DNA of 64,000 nt from an uncultured Bacteroidia bacterium (GTDB lineage: Bacteria > Bacteroidota > Bacteroidia > NS11-12g > UBA9320). The DNA lies in the NCBI GenBank assembly GCA_943789165.1, contig CALSTB010000004.1:124001-188000 (forward strand). The letters are read 5' to 3'. The notes below the pieces were generated by a model that ran no database searches, was not told where the DNA came from, and was given only the letters and a program-made list of their open reading frames with translations. This document shows, one piece after another, positions 9,049 through 18,184 of the stretch (the first letter of the stretch is position 1; each line of letters opens with the position of its first letter). Made by a program: the position numbers and the translations under genes.

Positions 9049-10007
9049 TTACGGCTAAAATTTCGTTCCAGTTGATCTAAAATCCGGTCTGCTACATCTC
9101 GAGCTTCAATAAACTCTGATAAACTAAGAACGGGATCAGTACCTAAAACGATGCAATAGTAGAAAGATTCTATTTCTTTTTCTAAGATTTCTTGCCGATT
9201 TACGCTTTTATGAAAATTGGTTTGGTCGTCCATTTGATCTTCCACAGGGGTTTCATCCATTTCTTCAGGAGTTTCTGTACCTGTGACAATACGTAAACTC
9301 TGATTTTGAAAATTGAGCGTGTGGTAATTATTATTTTGGAAGAATCTAATCTTATGAACTTGCTTGTCTGAAATTTTACTTGTGGAGATGGTGGCCACAC
9401 ATCCGTTGTAGAACTCAATTCGAGCGTTTACCACATCAGGATCTTCAAACAATACACCCACTCCTGTGGCTGATACATGTTTGACTCTTGAATGAGCCAA
9501 CGACAAAACGATGTCTATGTCTGGTAACAGAATGTCATTGATTAAGGAAAGCTTCTGCCGCTTGTTGGGTGGACGCTTTAAGTAATGATTACACTCTATG
9601 ATACGAGGTTCTAACTCTAAATCTTTAATTTCTGTATGGATGTGTTCGAACCTTAACCCATTACTGACTTGCACATGCACTCCTGCTTCAGCCGCATAAT
9701 TTGATATGCGTTTCAGTTGGTGTTTGGTCATATGTGAGGTGTCGGCAATAAAAACATGCTTACAACTTTTAATGACTTCAACTAAGTTTTCGTATAGACA
9801 AAACGCAGGATCAAAGATCATGACAGCGTCAACGGTCTTGTCTAATTCTTCGTAATTTCTTAGGGGTAAAAGGTTCTCGTATTTGTGACTCTGAAGCCCA
9901 CAACACAGTCCGAACATTTTTTTATTTAAAAAGGTTCGTAAAGTTTCATCGGTAAAGTTCCCCTTACCAATTATACCAACATTCAGTGTTTTTGAATTTA
10001 TTTGCAT
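9045..10007 (-). CDS. Gfo/Idh/MocA-family oxidoreductase-like protein
   Basis: A 320-residue protein with an N-terminal Rossmann segment (NVGIIGKGNF, residues ~8-17) and the Gfo/Idh/MocA fold pattern. The family contains NAD(P)-dependent sugar dehydrogenases. The usual EKP catalytic motif is not evident: the equivalent region reads FIADTSHMTKHQLKRIS, so catalysis is uncertain. It is the first gene of the operon with the lipoprotein and the sugar transferase, which suggests work on a nucleotide sugar or surface glycan. The intergenic space toward pcm is only about 60-80 bp and must hold divergent promoters; no clear -7 element is visible there. Confidence 0.8.
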   Translation of the reverse strand: MQINSKTLNVGIIGKGNFTDETLRTFLNKKMFGLCCGLQSHKYENLLPLRNYEELDKTVDAVMIFDPAFCLYENLVEVIKSCKHVFIADTSHMTKHQLKRISNYAAEAGVHVQVSNGLRFEHIHTEIKDLELEPRIIECNHYLKRPPNKRQKLSLINDILLPDIDIVLSLAHSRVKHVSATGVGVLFEDPDVVNARIEFYNGCVATISTSKISDKQVHKIRFFQNNNYHTLNFQNQSLRIVTGTETPEEMDETPVEDQMDDQTNFHKSVNRQEILEKEIESFYYCIVLGTDPVLSLSEFIEARDVADRILDQLERNFSRK

Positions 10008-10090
10008 TCAGAAATACACTTGCGAAGTAAATTTTTAATTAGGGGTGTATGAAATAATGTTTTCATTGGTTGTCGAATATAAAATACACT

Positions 10091-10741
10091 TTGGAGGATT
10101 CCTTTAAACACAGAGGTCGCCGTAAGCGATTGGTAGAAGCACTTAGAAATAAAGGCATTACAGATGAAAATGTACTGGGAGCCATTTCAAAAGTTCCGAG
10201 ACATTTTTTCTTTCCAAAGGATTTTTGGGATGATGCGTACGAGGACAAGGCATTCCCGATTGGGAGTGGTCAAACCATTTCACAACCGTACACGGTTGCT
10301 TTTCAGACACAGCTGCTAAACGTCCAGCCAGGCAGCACTGTGCTCGAAATTGGAACCGGTAGTGGATATCAAGCAGCCGTTCTAGCACAACTCGGTGCCG
10401 AGGTATATACTATTGAACGAGTTGAAGATTTATTTCGAACGACGAGTCAACTTTTTGCCAAATTGAAACTTCCCATTCATTGTTTTTTAGGCGATGGCAC
10501 CATTGGATTGGCATCAAAAGGTCCGTTTGATGGAATTGTGGTTACTGCCGGAGGAAATAGTTTGGCAGAACAATTGAAAGTACAATTACGTACTGGTGGT
10601 CGATTGGTTGTTCCAATGGGAGATCGATCCATCCAAAAAATGGTACTGATAAAAAAGGTTGTTGAAAACAAATATGATCGGACGGAACATGGAGAATTTA
10701 AATTCGTGCCTTTGCTGGGCAAATATGGTTGGGAAACTTAA
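10091..10741 (+). CDS. pcm: Protein-L-isoaspartate O-methyltransferase
   Basis: A SAM-dependent repair methyltransferase that acts on isoaspartyl residues of aged proteins. The sequence has the conserved VPRHFFFP, the substrate-binding IGSGQTISQPYTVAFQ and the SAM motif VLEIGTGSGYQAAVLA. No ATG is usable: frames opened by upstream ATGs stop at once. I chose TTG 10091 because it gives EDSFKHRG at the N-terminus, like homologues that start two or three residues before this motif (216 residues). A TTG at 10070 would add seven residues. The next gene starts inside the last 17 bp. Confidence 0.9.
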   Translation: MEDSFKHRGRRKRLVEALRNKGITDENVLGAISKVPRHFFFPKDFWDDAYEDKAFPIGSGQTISQPYTVAFQTQLLNVQPGSTVLEIGTGSGYQAAVLAQLGAEVYTIERVEDLFRTTSQLFAKLKLPIHCFLGDGTIGLASKGPFDGIVVTAGGNSLAEQLKVQLRTGGRLVVPMGDRSIQKMVLIKKVVENKYDRTEHGEFKFVPLLGKYGWET

Positions 10742-11903
10742 AACACATTTATTGGCAGTTCTACTGCTTGCATCAATTGCGGGAACCGCGCAAACCAACC
10801 TCGTCGTTGAAGTTAATAAAGGCGACGGTATCCAAACACTTCTTAGCCGTTACAAGTTGCACCAAAGCAACTGCAACCTTGATTCGTTTTTGGCCTTAAA
10901 CAAACTTGGGCCAACTGACTACCTCATTCTTGAAAAGAAATACAAACTACCTTTAAAAGTCTATGACTATAAAGGCGGTACCATTCGTGAAACGATGGGC
11001 ATTAACGACTACGACAAGGCTTTACGTGTCCAAAAGTTTAATGAAGCACTGGTTGAAAGCGGTGTGAAAGCTTCTGGATATAAAGACGACAAGAAACTGT
11101 GGGTGCCATATCACGAACTTTTCTGTGTGCCGACTACCTCGGACTTTAAGTCGTATACCATGAAGATTCCAATCTTAGGTAAGGACTATGAGGAGATTAC
11201 AGTAGAGGACGAAACCTTAAAAGGCTGCGTGTACTATTTAATCAGTGGCCACGGAGGACCAGATCCTGGTGCCATGACCAAGAAAGACGGGAATTTTTTA
11301 TGTGAGGACGAATACGCTTACGACGTAACGTTGCGTTTGGCGCGAAACCTACTTAGCCATGGAGCAAAGGTGTACGTCATTGTTAGAGATGAAAACGATG
11401 GTATTCGAGATCAGGAATATTTGGGATACGACAAGGATGAAGTGGTTTGGTTTAAACAGAAAATACCTGCAAACCAAGTACGGCGATTAAAGCAAAGGAC
11501 GACGGTTGTTAACGAATTGCACGAAAAAGAGAAAGCAACCGCCAAATTGCAAAAGATGATTTGTATCCATGTCGATTCACGTTCAGTTGGTGAAAAGATA
11601 GATATCTTCTTTTACCATTTCCCAGGAAGTACTTCTGGTAAAGAAACAGCAGATACCTTGCTCCAAACCATTGATGCGAAATACAAAGAACATCAGAAAA
11701 ACCGGGGTTATAAGGGCGTTGTAAAAGCGCGTGACTTATACGTATTGCGAGAATCTAAACCCTCAGCCGTGTATATCGAACTCGGAAACATCACAAACGA
11801 ATTTGATCAAAAACGAATTTTGATTCCAGACAACCGACAAGCGATTGCCAACTGGTTGTTTCTTGGTGTACAGAAAGATGCGTTTCGGATTTTAGAGGAA
11901 TGA
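10725..11903 (+). CDS. Exported N-acetylmuramoyl-L-alanine amidase (Amidase_3)
   Basis: A 392-residue protein with a signal peptide (residues 1-~22, ending GTAQ). It should cut the bond between MurNAc and the stem peptide. Residues ~25-70 look LysM-like (KGDGIQTLLSRY). The catalytic domain contains the first zinc site SGHGGPDPGA, the Glu in CEDEYAYDVTLRLA, the second zinc His in ICIHVDSR and the late Glu in YIELGNITNE. The start at 10725 gives a proper signal peptide and overlaps pcm by 17 bp, which suggests coupling. A longer frame upstream is a shadow of pcm. Confidence 0.9.
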   Translation: MVGKLKTHLLAVLLLASIAGTAQTNLVVEVNKGDGIQTLLSRYKLHQSNCNLDSFLALNKLGPTDYLILEKKYKLPLKVYDYKGGTIRETMGINDYDKALRVQKFNEALVESGVKASGYKDDKKLWVPYHELFCVPTTSDFKSYTMKIPILGKDYEEITVEDETLKGCVYYLISGHGGPDPGAMTKKDGNFLCEDEYAYDVTLRLARNLLSHGAKVYVIVRDENDGIRDQEYLGYDKDEVVWFKQKIPANQVRRLKQRTTVVNELHEKEKATAKLQKMICIHVDSRSVGEKIDIFFYHFPGSTSGKETADTLLQTIDAKYKEHQKNRGYKGVVKARDLYVLRESKPSAVYIELGNITNEFDQKRILIPDNRQAIANWLFLGVQKDAFRILEE

Positions 11904-11933
11904 CGTTTTTAGTGAAAAATAAAAGGTGGACAC

Positions 11934-12647
11934 CTACTCCAGCTCAAATTGAATTATTTGTAATATCTCATCCGCCCTTGTCAACGTCATCATATGCGAT
12001 CCATCTTCAATGACATAATCTGCATCTACACAACGAAAAGGTAGGGTGTGGTCTTTGGTACCGTGAATATGGACAACTGCATCCGAATAGTTTGTTCTAT
12101 CCCAAAGCAATATCATCTCAACTGCGCGTTTCATGAACATGGGATCTTTGTCGTCCAACATCGCCTGGTACACATTCTGGTCACATTTGCTGTCAGGCTC
12201 GACGATAGGTTGTAAAAACCGAGTGCTGTTTTTTATTAGATTCTCACCGACTAGTTTGTGGATGGGTATGGCGCGTTGAAACGTATACCTCGGTGGTAAC
12301 TCGTCTCGTGTTTTGGCACTGGCGATGATAAACACTTTGGTCGGGTTGAGGATGTCAGCAAGTTCGACGGCCAACATGCCTCCAATGGAGGTGCCTATCA
12401 GAGCGAATGGTTCAGTTGTGTCAATTTGTATCGCTAATACATGGGCGTACGAAGTCATGGTTGCACCACTGTCTGGCACTGGGTAATTGATGTGTTTAAT
12501 GGTGTACTGCGAATCAAAAACCATGCGATCAAACAAATGCGAAGTACTGCCTAAGCCAGGTAAAAGATATAAAGTGGTTGGCTGAGTTTGTGCCAAAGAA
12601 AGTAAGCTGAAAAGGCAAAAAGCCATATAAATGGAGAAACGCTTCAT
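11934..12647 (-). CDS. Exported alpha/beta hydrolase
   Basis: A 237-residue protein with a signal peptide (1-~19, ending LAQT). The alpha/beta hydrolase fold is shown by the oxyanion segment LLPGLGSTSHLF, the nucleophile elbow GTSIGG and a late His in EDGSHMM; the acid is probably the Asp in HIHGTKDHTLPF. The substrate is not predictable. It is convergent with the amidase gene and stands 62 bp downstream of the sulfatase on the same strand. Confidence 0.85.
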   Translation of the reverse strand: MKRFSIYMAFCLFSLLSLAQTQPTTLYLLPGLGSTSHLFDRMVFDSQYTIKHINYPVPDSGATMTSYAHVLAIQIDTTEPFALIGTSIGGMLAVELADILNPTKVFIIASAKTRDELPPRYTFQRAIPIHKLVGENLIKNSTRFLQPIVEPDSKCDQNVYQAMLDDKDPMFMKRAVEMILLWDRTNYSDAVVHIHGTKDHTLPFRCVDADYVIEDGSHMMTLTRADEILQIIQFELE

Positions 12648-12708
12648 GTTGGTGTTGGTTGGTTTATAAGAGAAACGCTTGAAACCTAGAAAAGTTACAC
12701 CTACTGTT

Positions 12709-14022
12709 TTATTGACGAATCTTAGCTGCTTCTGCGATTAGTTCGTCCAACGCAGCTTGGTCGTCTGCCGTTAGTTTGTTGATAAGGTTTTCCGTCTCAT
12801 ACGGATCTTTCTCAAGGTTGTACAAACGTCGGTTACCACTATCGAATTGAATGAGTTTGTGTGTTTTGTTTCTAATCGCATATCCCGCCTTATTGGCGAT
12901 GTCATTATTGACTTCAGAGTAATTGTATTGACGTTGAGATCCCGAACCATTGGATAAAAGTCCAGTAAAACTGTAACTGTCTTCGTACTTGTAAATTGAG
13001 CCGACACAGAGGTCTGCAATTGTTGCAAACAAGTCAGTACTGCCAATAAGTGCGGCTTCACGTTCCTTATTTCTTGTTACACCAAATCCAGATATGACCA
13101 ACGGCGTGTGAATGCCGCCTTCATATAAACTTCCTTTGGCTTGTGTAGAAACGAATGGGGCTTGAATCACTTGACCATGCGTACCATTGTCGCCAATAAA
13201 AATGATGACGGTATTTTCTATTTCATTCTCGGGAATGCTTTTCAATAAGCGACCAATTTCAAAATCTAAGCTCTCCATCATCGCCATAAAATAGGGTTGT
13301 GGATTTGCATCTATACTGGCCTGATCTGTCGGCAAACTACCTTGTGAATGCATGGAGTCAGGAGGTAGATGAAATGGCGTGTGTGGTGCTGTATAGGCCA
13401 ACCAACAAAACCAGGGTTTGTCCTGGTCATTGATCCAATCTATGGCGAGATTGGTAAATTTAGTGGTGACGTATTCTGTGGATGTACTTGTTTGACCGTT
13501 CTCAGTCAGCGACCAAGAGTTATAATCAGATACTGCGCCTCCTAATAAGCCTGCGTAATAGCCAACACCCATTTGAGTGGGACGGTTGGGTTCTTTCGGT
13601 GATAAATGCCATTTGCCAATAATGGAATGGCTGTACGCGCTCCCAGTTTGTTCGTCTAGATAGGCATGTAAGGTCTTTTCGGTTGTTGGGATAACGCCGT
13701 TTGCGTCCACATCCAACACACCAGTTCTGTAGCCATATCGTCCCGTTAGAATCGAAGCACGAGTCGGAGAGCAAATAGGGTAAGTCCAAAAGTTATCGAA
13801 CCTTATTCCGTTGTCAATAAGTTTTTGAAGATTGGGCATGTTGGGTTTGACTGCACCTTCGGTATACCCAGGACAAGCTTCAATGCCCATATCATCGGCG
13901 ATGATGAGTAAAATGTTCGGTTTGACATCGATAAACGGTCCAGTTCTGTCGTCTGTTTGACAACTATTAAAAATGAAAATCGAAGAAAAGAGAAGGCCGG
14001 TAAATACAAGTCTGTTAACCAT
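12709..14022 (-). CDS. Sulfatase (family S1) lipoprotein
   Basis: A type I sulfatase that hydrolyses sulfate esters, often from sulfated polysaccharides in marine Bacteroidota. It needs conversion of the Cys in CSPTR (residue ~84) to formylglycine; that motif is intact, followed by ASILTGRYGYRTG. The metal-binding IIADDMG is at the start and FIGDNGTHG further on. The chosen ATG gives 437 residues with a lipoprotein signal (FNSC). An ATG at 14040 would overlap the previous gene. No sulfatase-maturing enzyme is encoded nearby. Confidence 0.92.
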   Translation of the reverse strand: MVNRLVFTGLLFSSIFIFNSCQTDDRTGPFIDVKPNILLIIADDMGIEACPGYTEGAVKPNMPNLQKLIDNGIRFDNFWTYPICSPTRASILTGRYGYRTGVLDVDANGVIPTTEKTLHAYLDEQTGSAYSHSIIGKWHLSPKEPNRPTQMGVGYYAGLLGGAVSDYNSWSLTENGQTSTSTEYVTTKFTNLAIDWINDQDKPWFCWLAYTAPHTPFHLPPDSMHSQGSLPTDQASIDANPQPYFMAMMESLDFEIGRLLKSIPENEIENTVIIFIGDNGTHGQVIQAPFVSTQAKGSLYEGGIHTPLVISGFGVTRNKEREAALIGSTDLFATIADLCVGSIYKYEDSYSFTGLLSNGSGSQRQYNYSEVNNDIANKAGYAIRNKTHKLIQFDSGNRRLYNLEKDPYETENLINKLTADDQAALDELIAEAAKIRQ

Positions 14023-14029
14023 AAAACAT

Positions 14030-14968
14030 TTATAAATCATCAAGCGGCGGAGCAACTACGCGTTTAACGCGACCTACTTCACCTGTTTCCAAAAGTACTT
14101 TAATACCGTGAGGATGATTCGGTGATTTTGTTAATATGCGTTCAACTATACCATCCGTCAAATCGCCCGAGCGTTGGTTGTGTTTTTCCACGATTTCAAC
14201 TTCACTACCGATTTGTATGTTCTTTCGTTGGGTGCCGTCTTCCATTTCTTTTCTTTCTTCTTCTTTCTTCCAGCGAATAAAGCGAAAAATGATTTCACCT
14301 ATGTCGGATTCTCTAACTGGCGCAAAGTAATTTAATTCTTTAAACACATTGGGATATTGTTGAAACAAGCAAAATATGGGTAAAGTCGTATCTAAATACA
14401 TGGTGCTGGACAATTCGTAATTGCCAGATATCCCATGTCTAACAGTGTCCTTATAATCATAAACAATGGTGCACCAGAATCCAGCACCTATGCCATCTAG
14501 TACGAAGTCAATCTCTTTCGACTTTGGAAACAATGCTGGCTCCAAAACAGCAAGAGTATCACTTTTGACTGTAAACGGATAACCAGTTATATCAGCATCT
14601 GATTGGTAAAATCTGTTGTGTAAAAAATGTATAGACTTAAGTATCTCAGGTGTTATCACCACCTCAAATTGAGAAGCACGCGTAAGAGAATCATAGAAGT
14701 AGACTGCCTCAATCACGTTAGCGTTAACGGGCACATATTTTGGAGCTAGAGGATAGCCTAGGATGGTACATGTATTCCCGGGTTGGTCAATTTCCAATGT
14801 ACTACTACTCGTCATATGAAAACTAGCATTAGAATCACTGTAAGCGATTTCTTCGTGTTCACTGTTGTAACGGCCAGACCACCCATTTGAAATGGTAAAA
14901 GAGGTAATCTTTTGTGCACTTGCACCTGCACAACAAATGGTTAGGAGGATGATGAAAATGGATTTCAT
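14030..14968 (-). CDS. Exported protein of unknown function with C-terminal YwbE-like (DUF2196) domain
   Basis: A 312-residue protein. Residues 1-18 are a signal peptide (ending AGASA). Residues ~20-230 are an unrecognised, probably beta-rich exported domain. After a charged linker (WKKEEERKEME, 233-243) residues ~246-305 match the small YwbE family as I recall it: IQIGSEVEIV, QRSGDLTDGIV and KSPNHPHGIKVLLETG. YwbE is normally a stand-alone cytoplasmic protein of 60-70 residues of unknown function. An internal ATG at 14245 (Met242) stands exactly where a stand-alone YwbE would begin and could give a 71-residue product. The gene ends 8 bp before the sulfatase ATG. Confidence 0.75.
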   Translation of the reverse strand: MKSIFIILLTICCAGASAQKITSFTISNGWSGRYNSEHEEIAYSDSNASFHMTSSSTLEIDQPGNTCTILGYPLAPKYVPVNANVIEAVYFYDSLTRASQFEVVITPEILKSIHFLHNRFYQSDADITGYPFTVKSDTLAVLEPALFPKSKEIDFVLDGIGAGFWCTIVYDYKDTVRHGISGNYELSSTMYLDTTLPIFCLFQQYPNVFKELNYFAPVRESDIGEIIFRFIRWKKEEERKEMEDGTQRKNIQIGSEVEIVEKHNQRSGDLTDGIVERILTKSPNHPHGIKVLLETGEVGRVKRVVAPPLDDL

Positions 14969-15054
14969 AATAGTTAGAGGTTATTTGGTGGGGATTGGTT
15001 GCATTGAAATAAGATTAATGCCTGTGGGACATGTATTTATCCGATACAGATCAT

Positions 15055-15182
15055 TCAAAATCATCTGAAATCAGGAGATTCTTCACTTCCTCCTTCGTCG
15101 TCGTTCTGAATGACGCGTAGTGAAAATCAGCAATCTAAAATCTAAAATCTGAAATCTAAAATCTGAAATCTGAAATCGAAGG
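15055..15182. repeat. Intergenic repeat words upstream of the exported YwbE-like gene
   Basis: The gap of 217 bp contains an inverted, slightly altered copy of the cattcag/gaagaatct word (about 15080-15121) and a run of aatctaaaatctgaaatct units that continues to the lepA stop codon. No gene is visible. Confidence 0.7.
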
Positions 15183-15185
15183 TTC

Positions 15186-16976
15186 TCAATCATTAATCTT
15201 CAACACGGCCATAAACGCAGACTGTGGAATCTCAACGTTACCAACCTGACGCATACGTTTTTTACCCTTTTTCTGTTTTTCAAGAAGCTTACGCTTACGG
15301 GTAATATCACCACCATAACATTTGGCTGTAACGTCTTTTCGCATCGCTTTGATTGTTTCTCTAGCGACAATCTTGCTGCCGATACCTGCTTGAATAGCAA
15401 TTTCGAATTGTTGCTTTGGAATCAGTTCTTTAAGCTTTAAACATATCTTCTTGCCATATTCATATGCCTTGTCGCGGTGAATGATGGCAGACAATGCATC
15501 AACAGGTTTTGTGTTCAACAAAATGTCAAGCTTTATGAGCTGAGATTCACGGTACTCAATAGGGTGGTAGTCGAAACTGGCATAGCCACGACTAATGGAT
15601 TTTAACTTATCGTAGAAGTCAAAAACGACCTCAGCCATTGGCATTTCAAAGGTGAGTTCGACTCTACTTGTAGTCAGATATACCTGGTTTTTTAGCAAAC
15701 CACGTTTTTCCATACACAAGCCCATAATAGCACCTACGTATTCGCCGGCGGTGATGATTTGAGCATTGATATACGGTTCTTCCACGTAGTCTAAATGACT
15801 GCCTTCTGGAAGGTCGGTTGGGTTGTTGACAATGTTTTTTTCTCCACGTTTGTTGAAGGCGTGGTACGATACGTTAGGAACTGTGGTAATTACGGTCATG
15901 CCGAATTCACGTTCCAATCGCTCTTGAATAATCTCCATATGAAGCATGCCCAAAAATCCACAACGGAATCCGAAACCTAAGGCTGCTGAAGATTCAGGTT
16001 CGAATACCAAGGAGGCATCATTCAACTGAAGCTTGCCCATGGCGTCGCGTAATTCTTCAAAGTCTTCTGTATCGACAGGATAAATACCCGCAAAAACCAT
16101 TGGCTTTACATCCTCGAAACCCATTACCGCTGTTTTGGTAGGGTTGTCGACACGGGTAATCGTATCACCCACTTTTACCTCTTTGGCTTCCTTGATCCCA
16201 GAAATAATGTATCCAACATTTCCTGTGTCAACCATTTCACGTGGTTCTTGCGTGAGTTTTAAGATGCCAATTTCATCTGCGTGGTACTGTTTATTGGTAT
16301 TGATGAACTTAACGTGATCTCCTTTTCGGATCTCACCGTCAATCACTTTGTAATACGCTATGATTCCTCGGAATGAGTTAAAAACCGAATCAAAAATTAA
16401 GGCTTTTAACGGCGCCGTTGGATCTCCTTGTGGAGGAGGAACACGGTCAATAATGGCTTTTAGAATTTCATGTACACCTAGACCTGTTTTGCCGCTGGCA
16501 GGAATGATGTCGTCTCTTTCACAAAGAATCAATTCCTCTATCTGATCCTTAACCTCTTCTGGCATCGCTCCGGGCAAGTCCATTTTGTTCAGAATAGGGA
16601 TAATCACCAATTCATGGTCAAGGGCTAAGTATAGGTTTGAAATGGTTTGTGCCTGAATACCTTGGGCTGCATCAACAATAAGTAAAGCACCTTCACAAGC
16701 CGCAATCGATCTTGAAACTTCGTATGAAAAGTCAACGTGGCCAGGTGTGTCGATGAGATTTAAGGTATACTCGGTGCCTTCGTGCACATGTTTCATTTGG
16801 ATGGCGTGCGACTTAATAGTAATGCCACGTTCTCGCTCCAAATCCATGTCGTCCAAAACTTGCGCTTTTGCGTCCCTATCAGAAACCGTCTTGGTTTCTT
16901 GCAATAGTCTGTCTGCCAAGGTTGATTTACCGTGGTCGATGTGCGCAATGATGCAAAAGTTTCGGATGTTTTTCAT
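15186..16976 (-). CDS. lepA: Elongation factor 4 (back-translocating GTPase LepA)
   Basis: A 596-residue translation GTPase of full family length. The G domain has [10 protein letters not shown] (G1), RERGITI (G2), DTPGHVDF (G3) and NKMDLP (G4). The C-terminal LepA-specific part has [18 protein letters not shown] followed by [12 protein letters not shown]. It acts on the ribosome, membrane-associated in many bacteria. A TAnnTTTG element sits 7 bp before the ATG. Confidence 0.98.
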   Translation of the reverse strand: MKNIRNFCIIAHIDHGKSTLADRLLQETKTVSDRDAKAQVLDDMDLERERGITIKSHAIQMKHVHEGTEYTLNLIDTPGHVDFSYEVSRSIAACEGALLIVDAAQGIQAQTISNLYLALDHELVIIPILNKMDLPGAMPEEVKDQIEELILCERDDIIPASGKTGLGVHEILKAIIDRVPPPQGDPTAPLKALIFDSVFNSFRGIIAYYKVIDGEIRKGDHVKFINTNKQYHADEIGILKLTQEPREMVDTGNVGYIISGIKEAKEVKVGDTITRVDNPTKTAVMGFEDVKPMVFAGIYPVDTEDFEELRDAMGKLQLNDASLVFEPESSAALGFGFRCGFLGMLHMEIIQERLEREFGMTVITTVPNVSYHAFNKRGEKNIVNNPTDLPEGSHLDYVEEPYINAQIITAGEYVGAIMGLCMEKRGLLKNQVYLTTSRVELTFEMPMAEVVFDFYDKLKSISRGYASFDYHPIEYRESQLIKLDILLNTKPVDALSAIIHRDKAYEYGKKICLKLKELIPKQQFEIAIQAGIGSKIVARETIKAMRKDVTAKCYGGDITRKRKLLEKQKKGKKRMRQVGNVEIPQSAFMAVLKIND

Positions 16977-16983
16977 GCGGCGG

Positions 16984-16991
16984 CAAAGATA
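16984..16991 (-). promoter_or_regulatory. -7 element of lepA, very close to the start codon
   Basis: On the minus strand the bases read TATCTTTG and end 7 bp before the lepA ATG. With transcription starting a few bases downstream, the mRNA would have almost no leader. Confidence 0.6.
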
Positions 16992-16997
16992 TTATTT

Positions 16998-17031
16998 AAG
17001 TTGAAGTTGAAGTATAAGTTGAAGTTGAATA
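16998..17031. repeat. aagttgaagttgaag repeat just upstream of the lepA promoter
   Basis: Four aagttgaag-type units with one interruption (tataagttg). It is the same word found at 3224, 18102, 29355, 29529, 30966 and 58688. Confidence 0.75.
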
Positions 17032-17106
17032 ATTTTAATAAAATTTAGAACGTAATGCATCTAAAACCCTCTGTTATTATTTGCTTTTTCTAACTAAAAT
17101 TGCAGC

Positions 17107-17898
17107 ATGTACGAATTCCACGGAGATATGCAGCGTTATCACAACATGACGCGAGAGGTGACAGAGCAGTTTGTTATCCCGTTTGTATCTCAATCATTGG
17201 ATATGTCGAAACCGCTGAACGTCCTTGAAATTGGAAGTGGAGAGGCTGGAGTTTTAAGTGCCTTTACCAAAAACGGGCACAAATGTGTGGGCATTGAATT
17301 AAGTCCAAACCGAGTAAAACGGGCAGAGGAATTGATGAAGGACGAGGTAGCAGCGGGTCAAATTCGTTTTATCGCTCAGGACATCTACGACATTAACCCT
17401 GATGATTTTCAACCGAAATTCGACTTGATTATCTTAAAAGACGTCATTGAGCATATCCATCAACAGGAGAAAATAATGGTCCGGTTGAAGGAATTTTTGG
17501 CACCGAACGGTGTTATCTTTTTCGGATTCCCTCCATGGTATATGCCGTATGGTGGTCACCAGCAAGTGGCTAAATCCAAGATTGGCAGTAAGCTTCCTTT
17601 TTACCATGTGTTACCAACGTTTTTATACAAAGCCCTGTTAAAAATGTTCGGAGAAACTGATTTGATGATTGAAGGACTCTTGGAAATTAAAGAAACAGGA
17701 ATCTCCATTGAACGATTCGAACGCATTACTAAATCAGCTGGTCTAACCATCGATCAGTCTAAGTTTTACTTGTTCAACCCAATCTATAAATTCAAGTTTG
17801 GCTTAACACCTCGAAAGCAATTGGGCATCATCAATCACATTCCTTTTTTAAGGAATTTTGTTACTACCTGTGCGTATTATACGGTGAAGGTGGGGTAG
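17107..17898 (+). CDS. Class I SAM-dependent methyltransferase
   Basis: A 263-residue protein with the SAM-binding motif VLEIGSGEAG (residues ~39-48), the acidic ribose contact in CVGIELSPNRVKRAEE, and LIILKDVIEHIHQQEK as the later motif. The C-terminal 100 residues carry a family-specific region with GFPPWYMPYGGHQQ. The acceptor is unknown; similar proteins are often annotated near glycan or lipid genes. It is divergent from lepA and stands alone. Confidence 0.85.
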   Translation: MYEFHGDMQRYHNMTREVTEQFVIPFVSQSLDMSKPLNVLEIGSGEAGVLSAFTKNGHKCVGIELSPNRVKRAEELMKDEVAAGQIRFIAQDIYDINPDDFQPKFDLIILKDVIEHIHQQEKIMVRLKEFLAPNGVIFFGFPPWYMPYGGHQQVAKSKIGSKLPFYHVLPTFLYKALLKMFGETDLMIEGLLEIKETGISIERFERITKSAGLTIDQSKFYLFNPIYKFKFGLTPRKQLGIINHIPFLRNFVTTCAYYTVKVG

Positions 17899-17905
17899 GG
17901 TTGTT

Positions 17906-18002
17906 GGGGCGCTACGCTGTTAGGGCGCTTCGCTTTTGGGCCGCTACGCTGTTTGGGCGCTTCGCTTTTGGGCCGCTACGCTGTTTGGGCGCTTCGCTTT
18001 TG
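17906..18002. repeat. Three tandem copies of a 32-bp unit
   Basis: Copies start at about 17906, 17938 and 17970. Each contains the words gctacgctgtt and gggcgcttcgctttt; copies 2 and 3 are identical as read. It begins eight bases after the methyltransferase stop codon. Confidence 0.85.
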
Positions 18003-18083
18003 GCTATTGGCTTTTGGCTGAATCCGGTAAAATCTACTTCATCATTTTACATTTATGACTTCGCCACTCTACACGGTTACATT

Positions 18084-18146
18084 TCGGCCGCAGGCCGACT
18101 GCTTCAACTTAGACTTCAACTTAGACTTCAACTTAGACTTCAACTT
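18084..18146. repeat. CGGCC/GGCCG hairpin followed by cttcaacttaga tandem repeats
   Basis: A perfect 5-bp palindrome with loop GCA (18085-18097) is followed by four cttcaactt units spaced by aga (18102-18146). The same pair of words, in either orientation, occurs at 29383, 29553, 30985 and 58661. Confidence 0.8.
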
Positions 18147-18184
18147 ACTGACCCTAAATCCTAGTGGCTAATTCCTAATGCCTA

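Noticed and set aside
10049..10069. ATG starts for pcm at 10049 and 10057.
   Set aside because: The first is in frame but stops after two codons; the second is out of frame. A TTG start is used instead.
17901..18164. An 87-codon open frame after the methyltransferase gene.
   Set aside because: It is made of the 32-bp and cttcaactt repeats translated (ALRFWAA, QLRLQLRLQL) and has no domain or start signal.
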